A stretch of DNA of 64,000 nucleotides from Chloracidobacterium sp. (GCA_016720705.1 JADKKB010000007.1:1178001-1242000); one strand, 5' to 3'; shown: positions 46,701 to 55,624, counted from the first letter of the stretch. Translations and numbers: made by a program. Notes: a model not told the origin generated them from the letters alone.

Positions 46701-47033
46701 GACGCTCCGACCGACAATCGAAAACTAGTCGAGCAGGCAAATGCGTTCAGCAAGGAAATTGATCTGCTCATTAATGAATTACGCGGCGGACGAGAAGATT
46801 CCGATATCCCTCCGCCGTCGATCAGCTCTCGTATCGGAAACGTCGCCGGTTCGATTCGACTTTCAACGCTCCGACCGACAGCTACACAATTGGAGCAGTA
46901 CGAACTTTCGAATGCCGAATTCGCACCGATATTAGCTCGCCTGCGTGAGCTGATCGAAACATCTCTGCCTCGATTTGAGAAGGAACTTGAGGCAGTCGGT
47001 GCCCCGCTGACGCCCGGGCGTTTACCTCAGTAG
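43725..47033 (+). CDS. Large secreted Asp-box (VPS10/sortilin-like) protein
   Basis: The product is 1102 aa. GTG at 43725 is taken as start because GAGGAG lies 8 bases before it and it opens a clean signal peptide (MLNLRFLLSPLVLVPLIAS, cleavage after SQA). A Thr/Pro-rich linker leads to two beta-propeller-like regions (about residues 50-740) with about ten Asp-box motifs S/T-x-D-x-G-x-x-W, for example SDDGGKNW, TIDGGKSW, STDGGNTW, SNDRGATW and SIDAGKTW. The last 300 residues include a beta segment (PASQGVQRAVWDMRY) and helical stretches. Such proteins, often called sortilin- or glycosyl-hydrolase-like, are frequent in Acidobacteriota; no catalytic residues for hydrolysis can be named. An open frame extends upstream to 43644. 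Confidence 0.88.
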   Translation: MLNLRFLLSPLVLVPLIASSSQAQIPVASATPTAVATQTPTPDPMAASVFSGLKFRPIGPAVTSGRVIAFAVDPGDRSKYYVAVASGGVWKTVNSGTTWSPVFENEGAFSIGAITLDPKNPSTVWVGTGERNSQRSVAYGDGVYRSDDGGKNWKNVGLKTSEHIGRIAIDPRDSNIVFVAAQGPLWSAGGERGLYKTIDGGKSWKPVIAISENTGVTDVVIDPSNPDTMYAASWQRRRHFYTLINGGPESAVYKSTDGGNTWTKQRSGLPPGDLGRIGLAISPANNSVVYATVEAGGNLSGVFRSNDRGATWDRTSSSIAQGMYYGQIVADPKNVDRIYIPNVILQVSDDAGRTQRPLGERLKHVDNHAIWIDPNNTDFILVGCDGGVYESFDKGSNWNFKANLPVAQFYDITTDNDLPFYNVYGGTQDNNSLGGPAKTRNTAGIVNSDWIATNGGDGFQSRVDPLDPNIIYAESQNGGLVRFDKRTGERVGIAPIEGKDIESQRYNWDSPIMISPHLNTRLYFAGHKLYKSDNRGDDWKAISGDLSRGLDRNTLPVMGKVWGPDAIAKNQSTALYGNASALSESPKKQGLIYVGTDDGLIRITENDGQSWRKVDKIAGVPENSYVARVLASQHAAETVYALYNNHQNGDFRPYVVKSIDAGKTWTAINGNLPERGSVYSIAEDHINSNLLFVGTEFGVFFTTDGGAKWIQMKGGLPTIAVRDIAIQRTENDLVLATFGRGIYILDNYSALRSIDRKTVDQASVLFPVKDALMFVRSSASLSSSLGASYYTAPNPAYGATFVYYLRDAPKTFKQKRQEAERNAEKKKEPIKYPSIAELRAEAEEESPTMIFTITNAEGEIVRRITSPASQGVQRAVWDMRYTAPSISAAPPQLPAGVTLPEGFTPGPQGPLVMPGRFTVSMAMRVNGVVTSLPGSQSFNVTVEGKEKITDAERVLLAEFQRKVVKLQRAVSGAADAASSAKTRIALLRRAALDAPTDNRKLVEQANAFSKEIDLLINELRGGREDSDIPPPSISSRIGNVAGSIRLSTLRPTATQLEQYELSNAEFAPILARLRELIETSLPRFEKELEAVGAPLTPGRLPQ

Positions 47034-47218
47034 GGCGCGATAGCTGCGCCAAATTGCGTTGTTGGATCTTATGAGGCGGTTTACCTGTAGCTATCTATAT
47101 ATGCCGCGCTGTCGTGTCGGTCGGCTTGTGAATTGGTCTGCGAAATACTTGTGTATCATACGCTCCGATTGATAAACTCGTAAGACAAAGACTTTATTCA
47201 AGTGGAAATGCTCAATTT

Positions 47219-47797
47219 ATGAAACACGCAGTATTTTTGGTTTTGGTATTGCTCGCGCTCGCTATCGTCTCAAACGCCCAGGGACTATCGATCGGGGCTA
47301 AGATGGTAAATTTCTCGATGCCTGGCATTGACGGTAAGGTTCGGACGCTCAATGAACTGCAGGGTAAAAATGGTGCAGTCATTGTTTTTCTGTCTGCTCA
47401 ATGCCCTGTCGTAAAGAGCTATAACGCGAGGATCAATGAGATCGTCGCCGACTATCGATCAAAGGGCATCAACTTTATCGGGATCAATTCAAATTCCACG
47501 GAATCGCTAGAATGGGTCAAGTCAGACGTGGCAGAGGTCGGTTACAAATTTCCTGTTCTTATCGACAAGGGTAACAAATTCGCTGATCTGTGGGGCGCGA
47601 CCGTGACGCCCGAGATATATTTTGTTGATGCAAATAGCATACTTCTATATCACGGAGCGATAGACAACGACCGTTCCGGAAAGGCCGTTAGCGAACAATA
47701 TCTGCGGTCCGCCTTTGATCAGACGCTTGCCGGCAAAATGGTAGTACGGACGACGGCCAATGCGTTTGGCTGCAGCATTAAGCGCGTTTCTGAATAA
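47219..47797 (+). CDS. Secreted redoxin (AhpC/TSA-type thioredoxin fold) protein
   Basis: The product is 192 aa: a signal peptide (MKHAVFLVLVLLALAIVSNAQ is the region; cleavage near NAQ), then a redoxin fold with FSMPGIDGKVRTLNEL, the active-site loop FLSAQCPVVKSYN and TPEIYFVDANS with the cis-proline. The active site has a single cysteine (QCPVV) instead of CxxC; a second cysteine near the C-terminus (GCSIKR) could act as resolving cysteine. It is probably a periplasmic peroxiredoxin-like or thiol protein. The next thioredoxin-fold gene starts 5 bases after its stop, implying coupling. Confidence 0.85.
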   Translation: MKHAVFLVLVLLALAIVSNAQGLSIGAKMVNFSMPGIDGKVRTLNELQGKNGAVIVFLSAQCPVVKSYNARINEIVADYRSKGINFIGINSNSTESLEWVKSDVAEVGYKFPVLIDKGNKFADLWGATVTPEIYFVDANSILLYHGAIDNDRSGKAVSEQYLRSAFDQTLAGKMVVRTTANAFGCSIKRVSE

Positions 47798-47802
47798 TTT
47801 AT

Positions 47803-48339
47803 ATGGCTCTTTTTTCTCAATTTTTGATGAAGACGGCGATGTTGACCATTGCACTTTGTGCTCTTGCGTCCGTACACGCCGCACAAACAGTGACGACCAA
47901 GGTTAAAAAGATCGATCGGGCCGAACTGGAAAAATTGATCAAACCCAGCGGCAAACCTTTGCTAATAAATTTTTGGGCGACCTGGTGTGACCCGTGCCGT
48001 GATGAGTTTCCGGATCTCGTCAAGATAGACGCTGATTATCGCGGTAAGATCGATTTCATTACAATTTCACTCGATGACCTTGCCGACATCGACACCTTTG
48101 TGCCTAAGTTTCTCGCTGAGGTCAAGGCGACGATGCCCGCCTACTTACTCAAAACCGACGATGAGACTGCCGCGATCAAAATGGTTTCCAGCGACTGGGC
48201 CGGCAACCTACCAATGACGATACTTTTTGACGCGAGTGGCAAGACCGCGTATCAGCGGAACGGCAAGATCCGTCACGCCAATCTTGTCGCCGAGATCGAC
48301 AAGGTGCTTGCTCCAAAGCCGGTCGGCGATGACCGGTAG
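47803..48339 (+). CDS. TlpA/ResA-like secreted thioredoxin-fold protein
   Basis: The product is 178 aa. The N-terminal hydrophobic segment (MKTAMLTIALCALASVHAA within the first 28 residues) is a signal peptide or anchor. The thioredoxin fold shows NFWATWCDPCRDEFPDL (CxxC as WCDPC) and the cis-proline in NLPMTILFD. TlpA-like proteins reduce disulfides in the periplasm, often for cytochrome c maturation or copper-site assembly; with the multiheme cytochromes of this genome that would fit. It directly follows the redoxin gene. Translation may begin at 47803 or at the ATG at 47827. Confidence 0.88.
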   Translation: MALFSQFLMKTAMLTIALCALASVHAAQTVTTKVKKIDRAELEKLIKPSGKPLLINFWATWCDPCRDEFPDLVKIDADYRGKIDFITISLDDLADIDTFVPKFLAEVKATMPAYLLKTDDETAAIKMVSSDWAGNLPMTILFDASGKTAYQRNGKIRHANLVAEIDKVLAPKPVGDDR

Positions 48340-48535
48340 ATGCATTTTGACTAGTTTGAGATCAAGTCTGGCAAGCGTGATGAGGCGATCTGTTCATACG
48401 AAAACAGCGGGAAACCAGACTGTGACTTAGCTATAAAACGCGGGTTATCCCATTCGTCCCAAGAGATTCCATTCTGACCACTTGGTAAAAAGGCGAATAG
48501 CAATATCGGATTCAATTAAGTAAAGCAAATAAATT

Positions 48536-49036
48536 ATGTTCAGAAAAATTGATGATTTCGTAAAGGCGTGGGACTACGAGACTGAGGCCACCATCAAGGT
48601 ACTTAACGCACTGACGGACGAGTCACTGACTCACAAGGTCAGCGACGACGGGCGAACTCTTGGCTTTCTGGCCTGGCATATGACGCAGACACTTGGCGAA
48701 ATGCCGGGGTTGGTCGGCCTCGTAGTGGATGCCCCAGAGTTTTCGGATGATTGCCCGACAACTGCCGCGGAAATCGTGGCCGCGTTCGAAACCGCGGCAC
48801 ACTCCGTCACGCGCGAGGTTGCAGACAACTGGACAGACGAGACACTTCTTCTCGAAGATGAGATGTACGGCGAAACCTGGTCGCGCGGGATGACACTCTT
48901 TTATCTTATTGCCCACCAGGGCCATCACCGCGGCCAGATGACCGTTCTAATGCGGCAGGCCGGTTTAGTCGTTCCGGGCATCTATGGCCCTTCGAGAGAA
49001 GAGTGGGCCGCATTTGGTGCTCCCGCGATGCCTTAG
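48536..49036 (+). CDS. DinB-family protein
   Basis: The product is 166 aa, a four-helix bundle of the DinB/YfiT-like metalloprotein family. The three-histidine metal site is visible as FLAWHMTQT and LIAHQGHHRGQM, with the expected about 90-residue spacing. Members include thiol-dependent S-transferases; the substrate here is unknown. No signal peptide is present. It stands alone, 197 bases after the TlpA-like gene, and is followed by an intrinsic terminator. Confidence 0.88.
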   Translation: MFRKIDDFVKAWDYETEATIKVLNALTDESLTHKVSDDGRTLGFLAWHMTQTLGEMPGLVGLVVDAPEFSDDCPTTAAEIVAAFETAAHSVTREVADNWTDETLLLEDEMYGETWSRGMTLFYLIAHQGHHRGQMTVLMRQAGLVVPGIYGPSREEWAAFGAPAMP

Positions 49037-49060
49037 GGCTTACCGATCGATCGAAAACTG

Positions 49061-49094
49061 AGGCTGCGCCATCAGGGCGCAGCCTTTCTTTTTG
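49061..49094 (+). terminator. Intrinsic terminator after the DinB-family gene
   Basis: AGGCTGCGCC/GGCGCAGCCT arms (10 bases) with a 5-base loop are followed by TTCTTTTTG, 24 bases after the stop codon. Confidence 0.85.
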
Positions 49095-49167
49095 TATCGA
49101 AATCGACATCAAACCCCAAAAGTTCTAAAATGTCAGTTTCGTTTTCCATTGGCGAAGTAAACATAAG

Positions 49168-51426
49168 ATGAACGAAACTCAGATCACAGCAGACGAAGTC
49201 GCACAACACGGCCTCACACCGACCGAATACCAGAAGATCATTGAACTAATGGGCCGTGAGCCTAATATCACCGAACTCGGTGTCTTCAGTGTGATGTGGT
49301 CCGAGCATTGCTCCTATAAATCCTCGCGCGTTCACTTAAAGCGCCTGCCGGTCACCGGACCGCGTGTGATCGTGCCGCCCGGCGAAAATGCCGGAGTGGT
49401 TGATATTGGTGATGACTGGTGCGTTGCGTTTAAGGTCGAATCCCACAATCACCCGAGTTTTATCGAGCCGTTTCAGGGTGCCGCAACCGGCGTTGGTGGT
49501 ATATTGCGTGACGTATTCACGATGGGTGCCCGGCCGATCGCGGCGATGAATTCGCTTCGATTTGGCCCACTTAATGATCCGAAACACGGCGCCCGCAATC
49601 GCTCGATCCTTAAAGGCTGTGTCGAGGGTATCAGTCATTATGGCAACTGTTTCGGCGTTCCGACGGTCGGTGGCGAGGTAGTTTTTGACGAGTCCTACAG
49701 TCTCAATCCGCTGGTCAACGCATTCGCTCTAGGCATCGTTCGAAAGGATCAGATCTTTTTTGGCAAAGCCGACGGGATCGGCAATCCGGTGCTGTATGCC
49801 GGAGCCAAGACCGGCCGTGACGGTATTCACGGTGCGACGATGGCGTCTGCGGAGTTTGACGACGAGGCACTCGAAAAGCGCCCGACGGTCCAGGTTGGTG
49901 ATCCATTTCTCGAAAAGCTTCTGCTCGAAGCCTGCCTCGAAGCGATGCGCTCCGGCGCCATTAAGGGCATTCAGGATATGGGCGCCGCCGGGCTTACATC
50001 TTCGTCAGTCGAAATGGCCGCCCGGGCCGGAACCGGCATTGAACTCGATCTGACACTTGTCCCACAGCGTGAGACCGGAATGACCGCTTACGAGATGCTG
50101 CTATCCGAATCTCAGGAACGTATGCTGATCGTCGCTCGCGAGGGCCGCGAGAAAGAAGTCGTCGAGATATTCAATAAATGGGATCTCGATGCAGTCGTCA
50201 TCGGCAAAGTGGTCGAAGGCGACCGTCTAAAGATCTATCATCACGGCGAACTCAAGGCTGATCTGCCAGTTCTGGGCCTGACCGATGAGGCACCTAAGTA
50301 TCAGCGCCCGATGACGCCTCCGATCCGCCCGGACTCAGAGGTCGAAGCGGCGAAGATCATTCGTGAGCCTATCACGACCGATCTGACCGAAGCGTTGAAG
50401 GCTCTTCTCAGCTCCGACAATATTTGCTCAAAGCGTTGGGTGTACGAGCAGTATGATTCGATGGTGCGGACCAATACGGCGATCTTACCGGGAGCAGACG
50501 CGGCCGTAATTCGAGTCAAAGAAACTCGTCGGGCTATCGCAATGTGTCTGGACGGCAACGGTAAATTTACGGCCATCGATCCGCGTATGGGAGCGAAACT
50601 ATCAGTTGCGGAAGCGGCGCGAAACGTTGTTTGCGTTGGAGCCACGCCAATCGCGGTCACCAATTGTTTGAATTTTGCTTCGCCTGAACGTCCCGAAGTA
50701 ATGTGGAGTTTCTCTGAGGTCATCGATGGCATCACGGAGGCATGTAACGCATTTGATTCCCCGGTCGTTTCGGGCAACGTCTCGTTTTACAATGAGACCG
50801 ACGGCAGCGGTATCTTGCCCACGCCGACGATCGGAATGGTCGGGATCATAGATGACACCCGAAATCTGATCACACACGGCTTCAAGTCTGAGGGCGATAT
50901 AATCGCCGTCATCGGTACGGCGAGTGACGATCTGGACGCAAGCGAATACGCACAGACGATACTTGGAATGACGACTGCCGATTTGATCGCGATCGGTTCG
51001 GTTCCGCAGATCGACCTCAAACTTGAGCGTAAAGTTCAGAGTACTGTATTGAAACTCGCGGATGAGATGATCGTGCGTTCGGCTCACGACTGTGCAGATG
51101 GCGGCCTGGCCGTAGCGATCGCCGAATGTTGTTTCTCATCACTCGGACGTGACGCGGTCGGGGCAAATATCAACTTGGAAGCCAACGGCCTCTCAGACGA
51201 ATCACTTTTGTTTGGCGAATCTCCGTCGCGTATTGTCGTCAGCTTTGCCCCGGAAGATCTATATCGAGTCGAGGCCATTGCCGGCACCTGCCCATTCGAG
51301 GTAATTGGCAAGGCCGGCGGCAACACGTTGTCGATCACGATCGAGTCGAAAGACGCAGTATCGGCACCGGTCGCCGATCTTGAATCCGCCTGGAACGGAT
51401 CGCTACGCGGACACCTCGAAGCCTAG
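49168..51426 (+). CDS. purL: Phosphoribosylformylglycinamidine synthase subunit PurL
   Basis: The product is 752 aa, the length of the small PurL that works with separate PurQ and PurS. It makes FGAM from FGAR, ATP and ammonia in purine synthesis. Landmarks are FSVMWSEHCSYKSSR (in part), KVESHNHPSFIEPFQGAATG in part, GGEVVFDESYS, GIQDMGAAGLTSS and HDCADGGLAVAIAECC. Both halves of the duplicated AIRS-like fold are complete. It starts shortly after the DinB terminator and is followed after 32 bases by hemW; the two may be co-transcribed. purQ and purS are not in the window. Confidence 0.97.
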   Translation: MNETQITADEVAQHGLTPTEYQKIIELMGREPNITELGVFSVMWSEHCSYKSSRVHLKRLPVTGPRVIVPPGENAGVVDIGDDWCVAFKVESHNHPSFIEPFQGAATGVGGILRDVFTMGARPIAAMNSLRFGPLNDPKHGARNRSILKGCVEGISHYGNCFGVPTVGGEVVFDESYSLNPLVNAFALGIVRKDQIFFGKADGIGNPVLYAGAKTGRDGIHGATMASAEFDDEALEKRPTVQVGDPFLEKLLLEACLEAMRSGAIKGIQDMGAAGLTSSSVEMAARAGTGIELDLTLVPQRETGMTAYEMLLSESQERMLIVAREGREKEVVEIFNKWDLDAVVIGKVVEGDRLKIYHHGELKADLPVLGLTDEAPKYQRPMTPPIRPDSEVEAAKIIREPITTDLTEALKALLSSDNICSKRWVYEQYDSMVRTNTAILPGADAAVIRVKETRRAIAMCLDGNGKFTAIDPRMGAKLSVAEAARNVVCVGATPIAVTNCLNFASPERPEVMWSFSEVIDGITEACNAFDSPVVSGNVSFYNETDGSGILPTPTIGMVGIIDDTRNLITHGFKSEGDIIAVIGTASDDLDASEYAQTILGMTTADLIAIGSVPQIDLKLERKVQSTVLKLADEMIVRSAHDCADGGLAVAIAECCFSSLGRDAVGANINLEANGLSDESLLFGESPSRIVVSFAPEDLYRVEAIAGTCPFEVIGKAGGNTLSITIESKDAVSAPVADLESAWNGSLRGHLEA

Positions 51427-51458
51427 TCACACGTACTGCGTCAAGTGAGATTTACCCG

Positions 51459-52580
51459 ATGAGCGCCGGCGTCTATATACATATCCCGTTCTGTAGATCA
51501 CGATGCTCCTATTGTGATTTTGCAACCGACGTTTGGCTCAATAACGATGCCGTCGATCGATATGTTGACGCTCTTTGCAAGGAGATCAAGACCGCATCCA
51601 TTAGCCGTAGCCTGGACGTCGACACCATATATCTCGGCGGCGGTACGCCGTCTCTCCTATCTCCACATCAATTGGAACAAGTCATCCGCTCCGTGTATGA
51701 AAAATTAAACGTAGAGCCCGGAGCTGAGGTCACGATGGAGATGAATCCGGCGACCGTTACGCCCACGACACTGTCGGCTTTTCGTTCGCTGGGAGTAAAT
51801 CGAGCGAGTTTTGGCGTCCAAACATTCAATGACCGTGACCTCAAACTCCTTGCTCGCGGACACGATGCCAATGACGCTCGCCGGACACTCACGATGCTGC
51901 GTGACGCAGGTTTTGATAACGTCAGCTTTGACCTGATCGCGGGCTTGCCCGGACAGTCATTAGCAGACTGGAATGCGAATCTGAACGAAGCGATTAGGCT
52001 ATCGCCGGAGCACATCTCTCTTTATCTCCTAGAGATACATCAGGGCACACCATTAGCTAGACAGATACGTGATGAGCGTCGGCCCGACCCCGACCCGGAT
52101 CTCGCCGCCGAGATGTACGAGTGTATGCTCGACCGCCTTTTAGGCGAAGGATATGAGCAATACGAGATCTCTAATTTTTCTCGGCCGGGATATGCATCAC
52201 GACACAATTCCAAATACTGGATGCTAGATCCCGTTTACGGATTCGGCGTGTCGGCACATTCGTTCGACGGCCGACAGCGTTACGCAAACGAACGTGACAC
52301 TGCAAAGTATGTGCAACTAGTATCAAATACGGGTTCGGCTGAGATCCTTCGCGAAGACATCGATATTTCATCGGAGTTCGTCTTTTTAGGACTTAGGATG
52401 GAAAATGGTATAACTTTGTCCGCCTACCGTGAGCGATTTGGCAGCGATCTTACGACAACCCACGGCCAATCCATCAAAATGCTGACCGAGGCGGAACTGA
52501 TCGCTCTAGATGGTGATAATTTACGATTGACACGAAAGGGAAAGTTATACTCGAATGAAGTATTTGCTGAATTCGTCTGA
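51459..52580 (+). CDS. hemW: HemW-like radical SAM heme chaperone
   Basis: The product is 373 aa. The radical-SAM motif is CxxxCxxC (FCRSRCSYCDF, residues 12-22), with LGGGTPSLL and the HemN C-terminal domain (EMYECMLDRLLGEGYEQYEI in part, ISNFSRPG). It lacks the long N-terminal extension of true HemN, so it belongs to the HemW group, which binds heme and inserts it into respiratory enzymes rather than making protoporphyrinogen. The abundance of heme proteins in this genome fits. It is encoded 32 bases after purL. Oxygen-independent coproporphyrinogen oxidase is the less likely alternative. Confidence 0.9.
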   Translation: MSAGVYIHIPFCRSRCSYCDFATDVWLNNDAVDRYVDALCKEIKTASISRSLDVDTIYLGGGTPSLLSPHQLEQVIRSVYEKLNVEPGAEVTMEMNPATVTPTTLSAFRSLGVNRASFGVQTFNDRDLKLLARGHDANDARRTLTMLRDAGFDNVSFDLIAGLPGQSLADWNANLNEAIRLSPEHISLYLLEIHQGTPLARQIRDERRPDPDPDLAAEMYECMLDRLLGEGYEQYEISNFSRPGYASRHNSKYWMLDPVYGFGVSAHSFDGRQRYANERDTAKYVQLVSNTGSAEILREDIDISSEFVFLGLRMENGITLSAYRERFGSDLTTTHGQSIKMLTEAELIALDGDNLRLTRKGKLYSNEVFAEFV

Positions 52581-52738
52581 GATCACAGACAGTTCTAGAT
52601 AAAGCCCTTCTCTGTTCAGTGAATGCAAATTTTGCCGAGACATTGCCTCGATCGACCGCGATGACCACTAGCGGCCGTCAAGAGATCAAAAAGATCGTCG
52701 TCAATGGCGTTGGAGGCCTTCGATATGAGAGGCAATGG

Positions 52739-54247
52739 TCAATTAACCCGCTTTATTCGGCCATCGAGTACTGGAGCGATGGTTGAATTCGGCGAATTCT
52801 TAATGGCCGCTTCAAACACGTCCGAATCCTTTGGCGCCGTCGCGGCCGCACCAACCACCTTGCCATCCTTGAACATCGTGTAACCATCGCCTGAGCGGGA
52901 AACCAGGAAATCCGAGGTTGCTACGGAATAGGTTTTCGCATCATCGAGCGGTTGATCACCGATCATCACCGATGTAACGCGGCTTCCGGCCGGTTTCCTA
53001 ACGTCGTATTCAAATCTGACACCAGAGATCTGTGGGAACCGTCCCGGTTCACTGTCTTCGCCAACGGCACTGCGGGCAACGCCGTGCTCGAGCAATTGCC
53101 GGATAATCTTACCGCTGACCTCGACCTTTACGATCGGATTGTTGAACGGCAACATTGAAAGCACATCCCGTTTGGTCAGTACACCCGGTTCGTACGTTAG
53201 ATCCGCCCGGATCGAACCGCCGTTGACGAATCCGATATCGGCTCCGACGGAGCTTCGGTACGCATCGGCGATAAAGTTCCCGATGTTTGTTTCCTTGGTT
53301 CTGCACGAAACTGACAGGGCATCCAGCGTCACGGAGGTTGCACCGACGTACACCGCAAGGCGCTCGATCAGGCCACGGTATTTTTCGAAGACAGGAGCAA
53401 ATTCGGGCGCGTCAGCGATCTTGTCCGTTACTGGGATGATCTCCCAGTCAAAACTCTCAAGCTGCTTCGCCGAATTAAAGTTCAAGCTGAATTTACCGAG
53501 TTCGCGAGCGTCAGCCGTCATCTTAAAGATCGGCGTACCGTTTGATGATGACTGCAAAAGGCTATGCTCGTGGCCGCCAAGTATCAGGTCAAATGGTGCA
53601 CATTTTGCCAGTTCCTTGTCCTGCGCCATTGAAAGATGCGTCAGGCCGATAACGGCATTCACCTTGCCTTTCTCGCGCATTTCCTGAACTAGCGTCTTCG
53701 CTACCGAGCAATAGTCCGTGACTGTCAGACTATCTTCCATTGACGACGTTTGTTTCGTTTCAGGCAGCAGTAAGCCGATAATACCGAGTTTGATCCCGCC
53801 GATCTCACGGATCACATATGGCGGCGTATCGGCAAAGATCTTCCCGGTTTTTGAATCGATCACATTCGCGCCGAGCCACTTGAATTTCGATTCCTTCATC
53901 CGCGTTAGCAGATCCGGCGTTTTAATATCAAATTCGTGATTACCAAATACTGCGTAATCGATCCCGACCGCATTCCAAGCATCGATCATCTGAGCGCCTT
54001 TATAGGTCAGGGTCTCGACCGATGGCGAAACCGTATCACCTCCGAGCGTGAATATCGTGTTCGGATTTTCGGCAAGTGCAGCCTTTTTAAGCGTCAGAAG
54101 CCGGGCCAGTCCACCTCGCTTACCACCGTCGACCGGAGCAAACTGGTAGACATCGTTTACGTGGAGGATCGTGATCCGCACGTTCTGCCCGCATATCGTG
54201 AGCGTAAACGCCGAAACAAATACAATTGAAACTATAAATCTCAGCAT
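52739..54247 (-). CDS. Secreted 5'-nucleotidase / UshA-like metallophosphoesterase
   Basis: The product is 502 aa with a signal peptide (LRFIVSIVFVSAFTLTICGQ in part). The N-terminal metallophosphoesterase domain has HVNDVY, GGDTVSPS, FGNHEFD and GGHEHS; the C-terminal 5_nucleotid_C domain begins near residue 310 (GNFIADAYRSSVGADIGFVN in part, then GGSIRADL). The first motif reads NDVY rather than the common ND[MIL]H. It should hydrolyse nucleotide 5'-phosphates or related diesters in the periplasm. It starts 6 bases after the stop of kynA on the same strand, so the two form an operon, a pairing for which no metabolic link is evident. Confidence 0.92.
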   Translation of the reverse strand: MLRFIVSIVFVSAFTLTICGQNVRITILHVNDVYQFAPVDGGKRGGLARLLTLKKAALAENPNTIFTLGGDTVSPSVETLTYKGAQMIDAWNAVGIDYAVFGNHEFDIKTPDLLTRMKESKFKWLGANVIDSKTGKIFADTPPYVIREIGGIKLGIIGLLLPETKQTSSMEDSLTVTDYCSVAKTLVQEMREKGKVNAVIGLTHLSMAQDKELAKCAPFDLILGGHEHSLLQSSSNGTPIFKMTADARELGKFSLNFNSAKQLESFDWEIIPVTDKIADAPEFAPVFEKYRGLIERLAVYVGATSVTLDALSVSCRTKETNIGNFIADAYRSSVGADIGFVNGGSIRADLTYEPGVLTKRDVLSMLPFNNPIVKVEVSGKIIRQLLEHGVARSAVGEDSEPGRFPQISGVRFEYDVRKPAGSRVTSVMIGDQPLDDAKTYSVATSDFLVSRSGDGYTMFKDGKVVGAAATAPKDSDVFEAAIKNSPNSTIAPVLDGRIKRVN

Positions 54248-54253
54248 ATCGGT

Positions 54254-55048
54254 CTAATCGTGATCTTTGATCTTAAGTTGAGTCCTGGCCTCCCATATTT
54301 CAGGGAAGAATCTCTTGGTAAGCGTTGAAGTCAAATAGCCCACGCCCTCCGAACCTCCGGTTCCGCGCTTCATACCGAGCATCCGTTCCACCATCATTAC
54401 GTGATGATATCGCCAGAGCGATATATTTTCGTCGTGGTCGATCAACAGATCTTGCATCATAAACAGATCCGGGTACTTCTCCGGAGTGGCCAATATTTCA
54501 ACGATAGACGCGACCTTTTCTTCGTGTGTGTCGGCCGCAAAACCTGAGCGGGCAAGCAACGACCAAAATGCGTCTAAAAGGCTGGGTTCGTCAAATCGCT
54601 TTTTGAGTCGGGCATACGAATACTCGTCTGACTTAAAGCTGTTTAGAATGCTCTCGTCCTTTTGGCCTGAGGCAAACTCGAGTTCGCGAAACTGCATCGA
54701 CTGGAATCCGCTCGCCGGGTTGAGTTTGTCGCGAAACTCAAGGAATCCGATCTGAGCCATCGATTCAAGCACGTGGATCTGCCCTACCATAACTTTCTCA
54801 ATGGCCGTCACTGCCCGCAGGCTGTGATTAACCCGAAAGGTTCGGCCCTCACCGAGCCATTTGACCGTTGCGTCCACCTCGTGAAGAACCTGCTTGAACC
54901 ACAGTTCATAGGTTTGATGGATGACAATAAACAAAAGTTCGTCGTGACTCGTCGGTTCAGACAGCGTTTCCTGAAGTTCGAGAAGTTCGCGTACTTTCAA
55001 ATACTTGTTGTACGAGAGCGGTGGGTTGATTCCGTATTCAGATGACAT
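54254..55048 (-). CDS. kynA: Tryptophan 2,3-dioxygenase KynA
   Basis: The product is 264 aa. It is a heme dioxygenase that opens tryptophan to N-formylkynurenine, the first step of the kynurenine pathway. Landmarks are YNKYLKVRELLELQ, the HDELLFIVIHQTYELWFKQ region (in part), and the C-terminal WRYHHVMMVERMLG followed by KRGTGGSEGVGYL. The length matches bacterial TDO. The rest of the pathway (kynB, kynU) is not adjacent. It is divergent from the cspA-like gene across 344 bases and is followed by the 5'-nucleotidase gene. Confidence 0.96.
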   Translation of the reverse strand: MSSEYGINPPLSYNKYLKVRELLELQETLSEPTSHDELLFIVIHQTYELWFKQVLHEVDATVKWLGEGRTFRVNHSLRAVTAIEKVMVGQIHVLESMAQIGFLEFRDKLNPASGFQSMQFRELEFASGQKDESILNSFKSDEYSYARLKKRFDEPSLLDAFWSLLARSGFAADTHEEKVASIVEILATPEKYPDLFMMQDLLIDHDENISLWRYHHVMMVERMLGMKRGTGGSEGVGYLTSTLTKRFFPEIWEARTQLKIKDHD

Positions 55049-55138
55049 ATAAGGGTTAAAAGTCTACCGCTTATCATCGTTTATGGCGTAATTTATGTCA
55101 ATTTTAGCGGTTTTTCTGCAAAACGGCTGAAAACCTCT

Positions 55139-55167
55139 TGACACGCCAATGCGATTTCGTTAAATTT
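55139..55167 (+). promoter_or_regulatory. Promoter of the cold-shock gene with long leader
   Basis: TTGACA at 55139-55144 and TAAATT at 55162-55167 are 17 bases apart. The start would be near 55174, giving an untranslated leader of about 218 bases, typical of cspA-type genes in which the leader RNA acts as a cold switch. The rest of the 344-base gap (55049-55392) holds no other recognised feature besides the kynA promoter that must lie there. Confidence 0.6.
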
Positions 55168-55392
55168 GCGTCGTCAAACTAAAAACTCGCTCAAAATATT
55201 CCCAAGGATCTTGCAGTTAAAGATTACTTTGTCCCGAGATGACGGTTCCATTTTTGGATATTGTCGTGGTCGCTTTAATGCCGACGCGGTATCGGAAATA
55301 GTGAGTTTTTGTAGAATTTGTGTTCGCGGCGATTCGAAACAAAGCGCGGCATTGAAATTTGTTTTTTAATTTTTCGGAGGATTTAAGAAGTG

Positions 55393-55602
55393 ATGTCAAA
55401 AGCAATCGGCAAGGTCAAATGGTTTAATAACGCCAAAGGATATGGGTTCATCGAGCAGCCCGGTGAACAGGATATTTTCGTGCACTACAGCGCGATATCT
55501 GGTGATGGTTACAAGACCTTGATCCAGGGCCAAGAGGTCGAGTTCGAAGTGACCAACGGGCCGAAGGGGCCGCAGGCAGAGAACGTGGCGACTGTCATAT
55601 AG
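55393..55602 (+). CDS. Cold-shock domain protein (CspA family)
   Basis: The product is 69 aa, one cold-shock domain. RNP1 (KGYGFIEQ) and RNP2 (DIFVHYSAI) nucleic-acid-binding motifs are intact, framed by KVKWFNNA and the C-terminal GPQAENVATV. It binds single-stranded RNA or DNA. GGAGG lies at 55376-55380; the GTG at 55390 and the ATG at 55393 are both in reach, the choice changing one residue. A long leader precedes it and an intrinsic terminator follows 22 bases after the stop. Confidence 0.95.
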   Translation: MSKAIGKVKWFNNAKGYGFIEQPGEQDIFVHYSAISGDGYKTLIQGQEVEFEVTNGPKGPQAENVATVI

Positions 55603-55624
55603 TTTCATCTCGTCAAATTTACGA

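Noticed and set aside
47219..48339. Redoxin gene as a selenoprotein candidate because selA is nearby
   Set aside because: The active site has an ordinary cysteine codon and no in-frame TGA interrupts either thioredoxin-fold gene.
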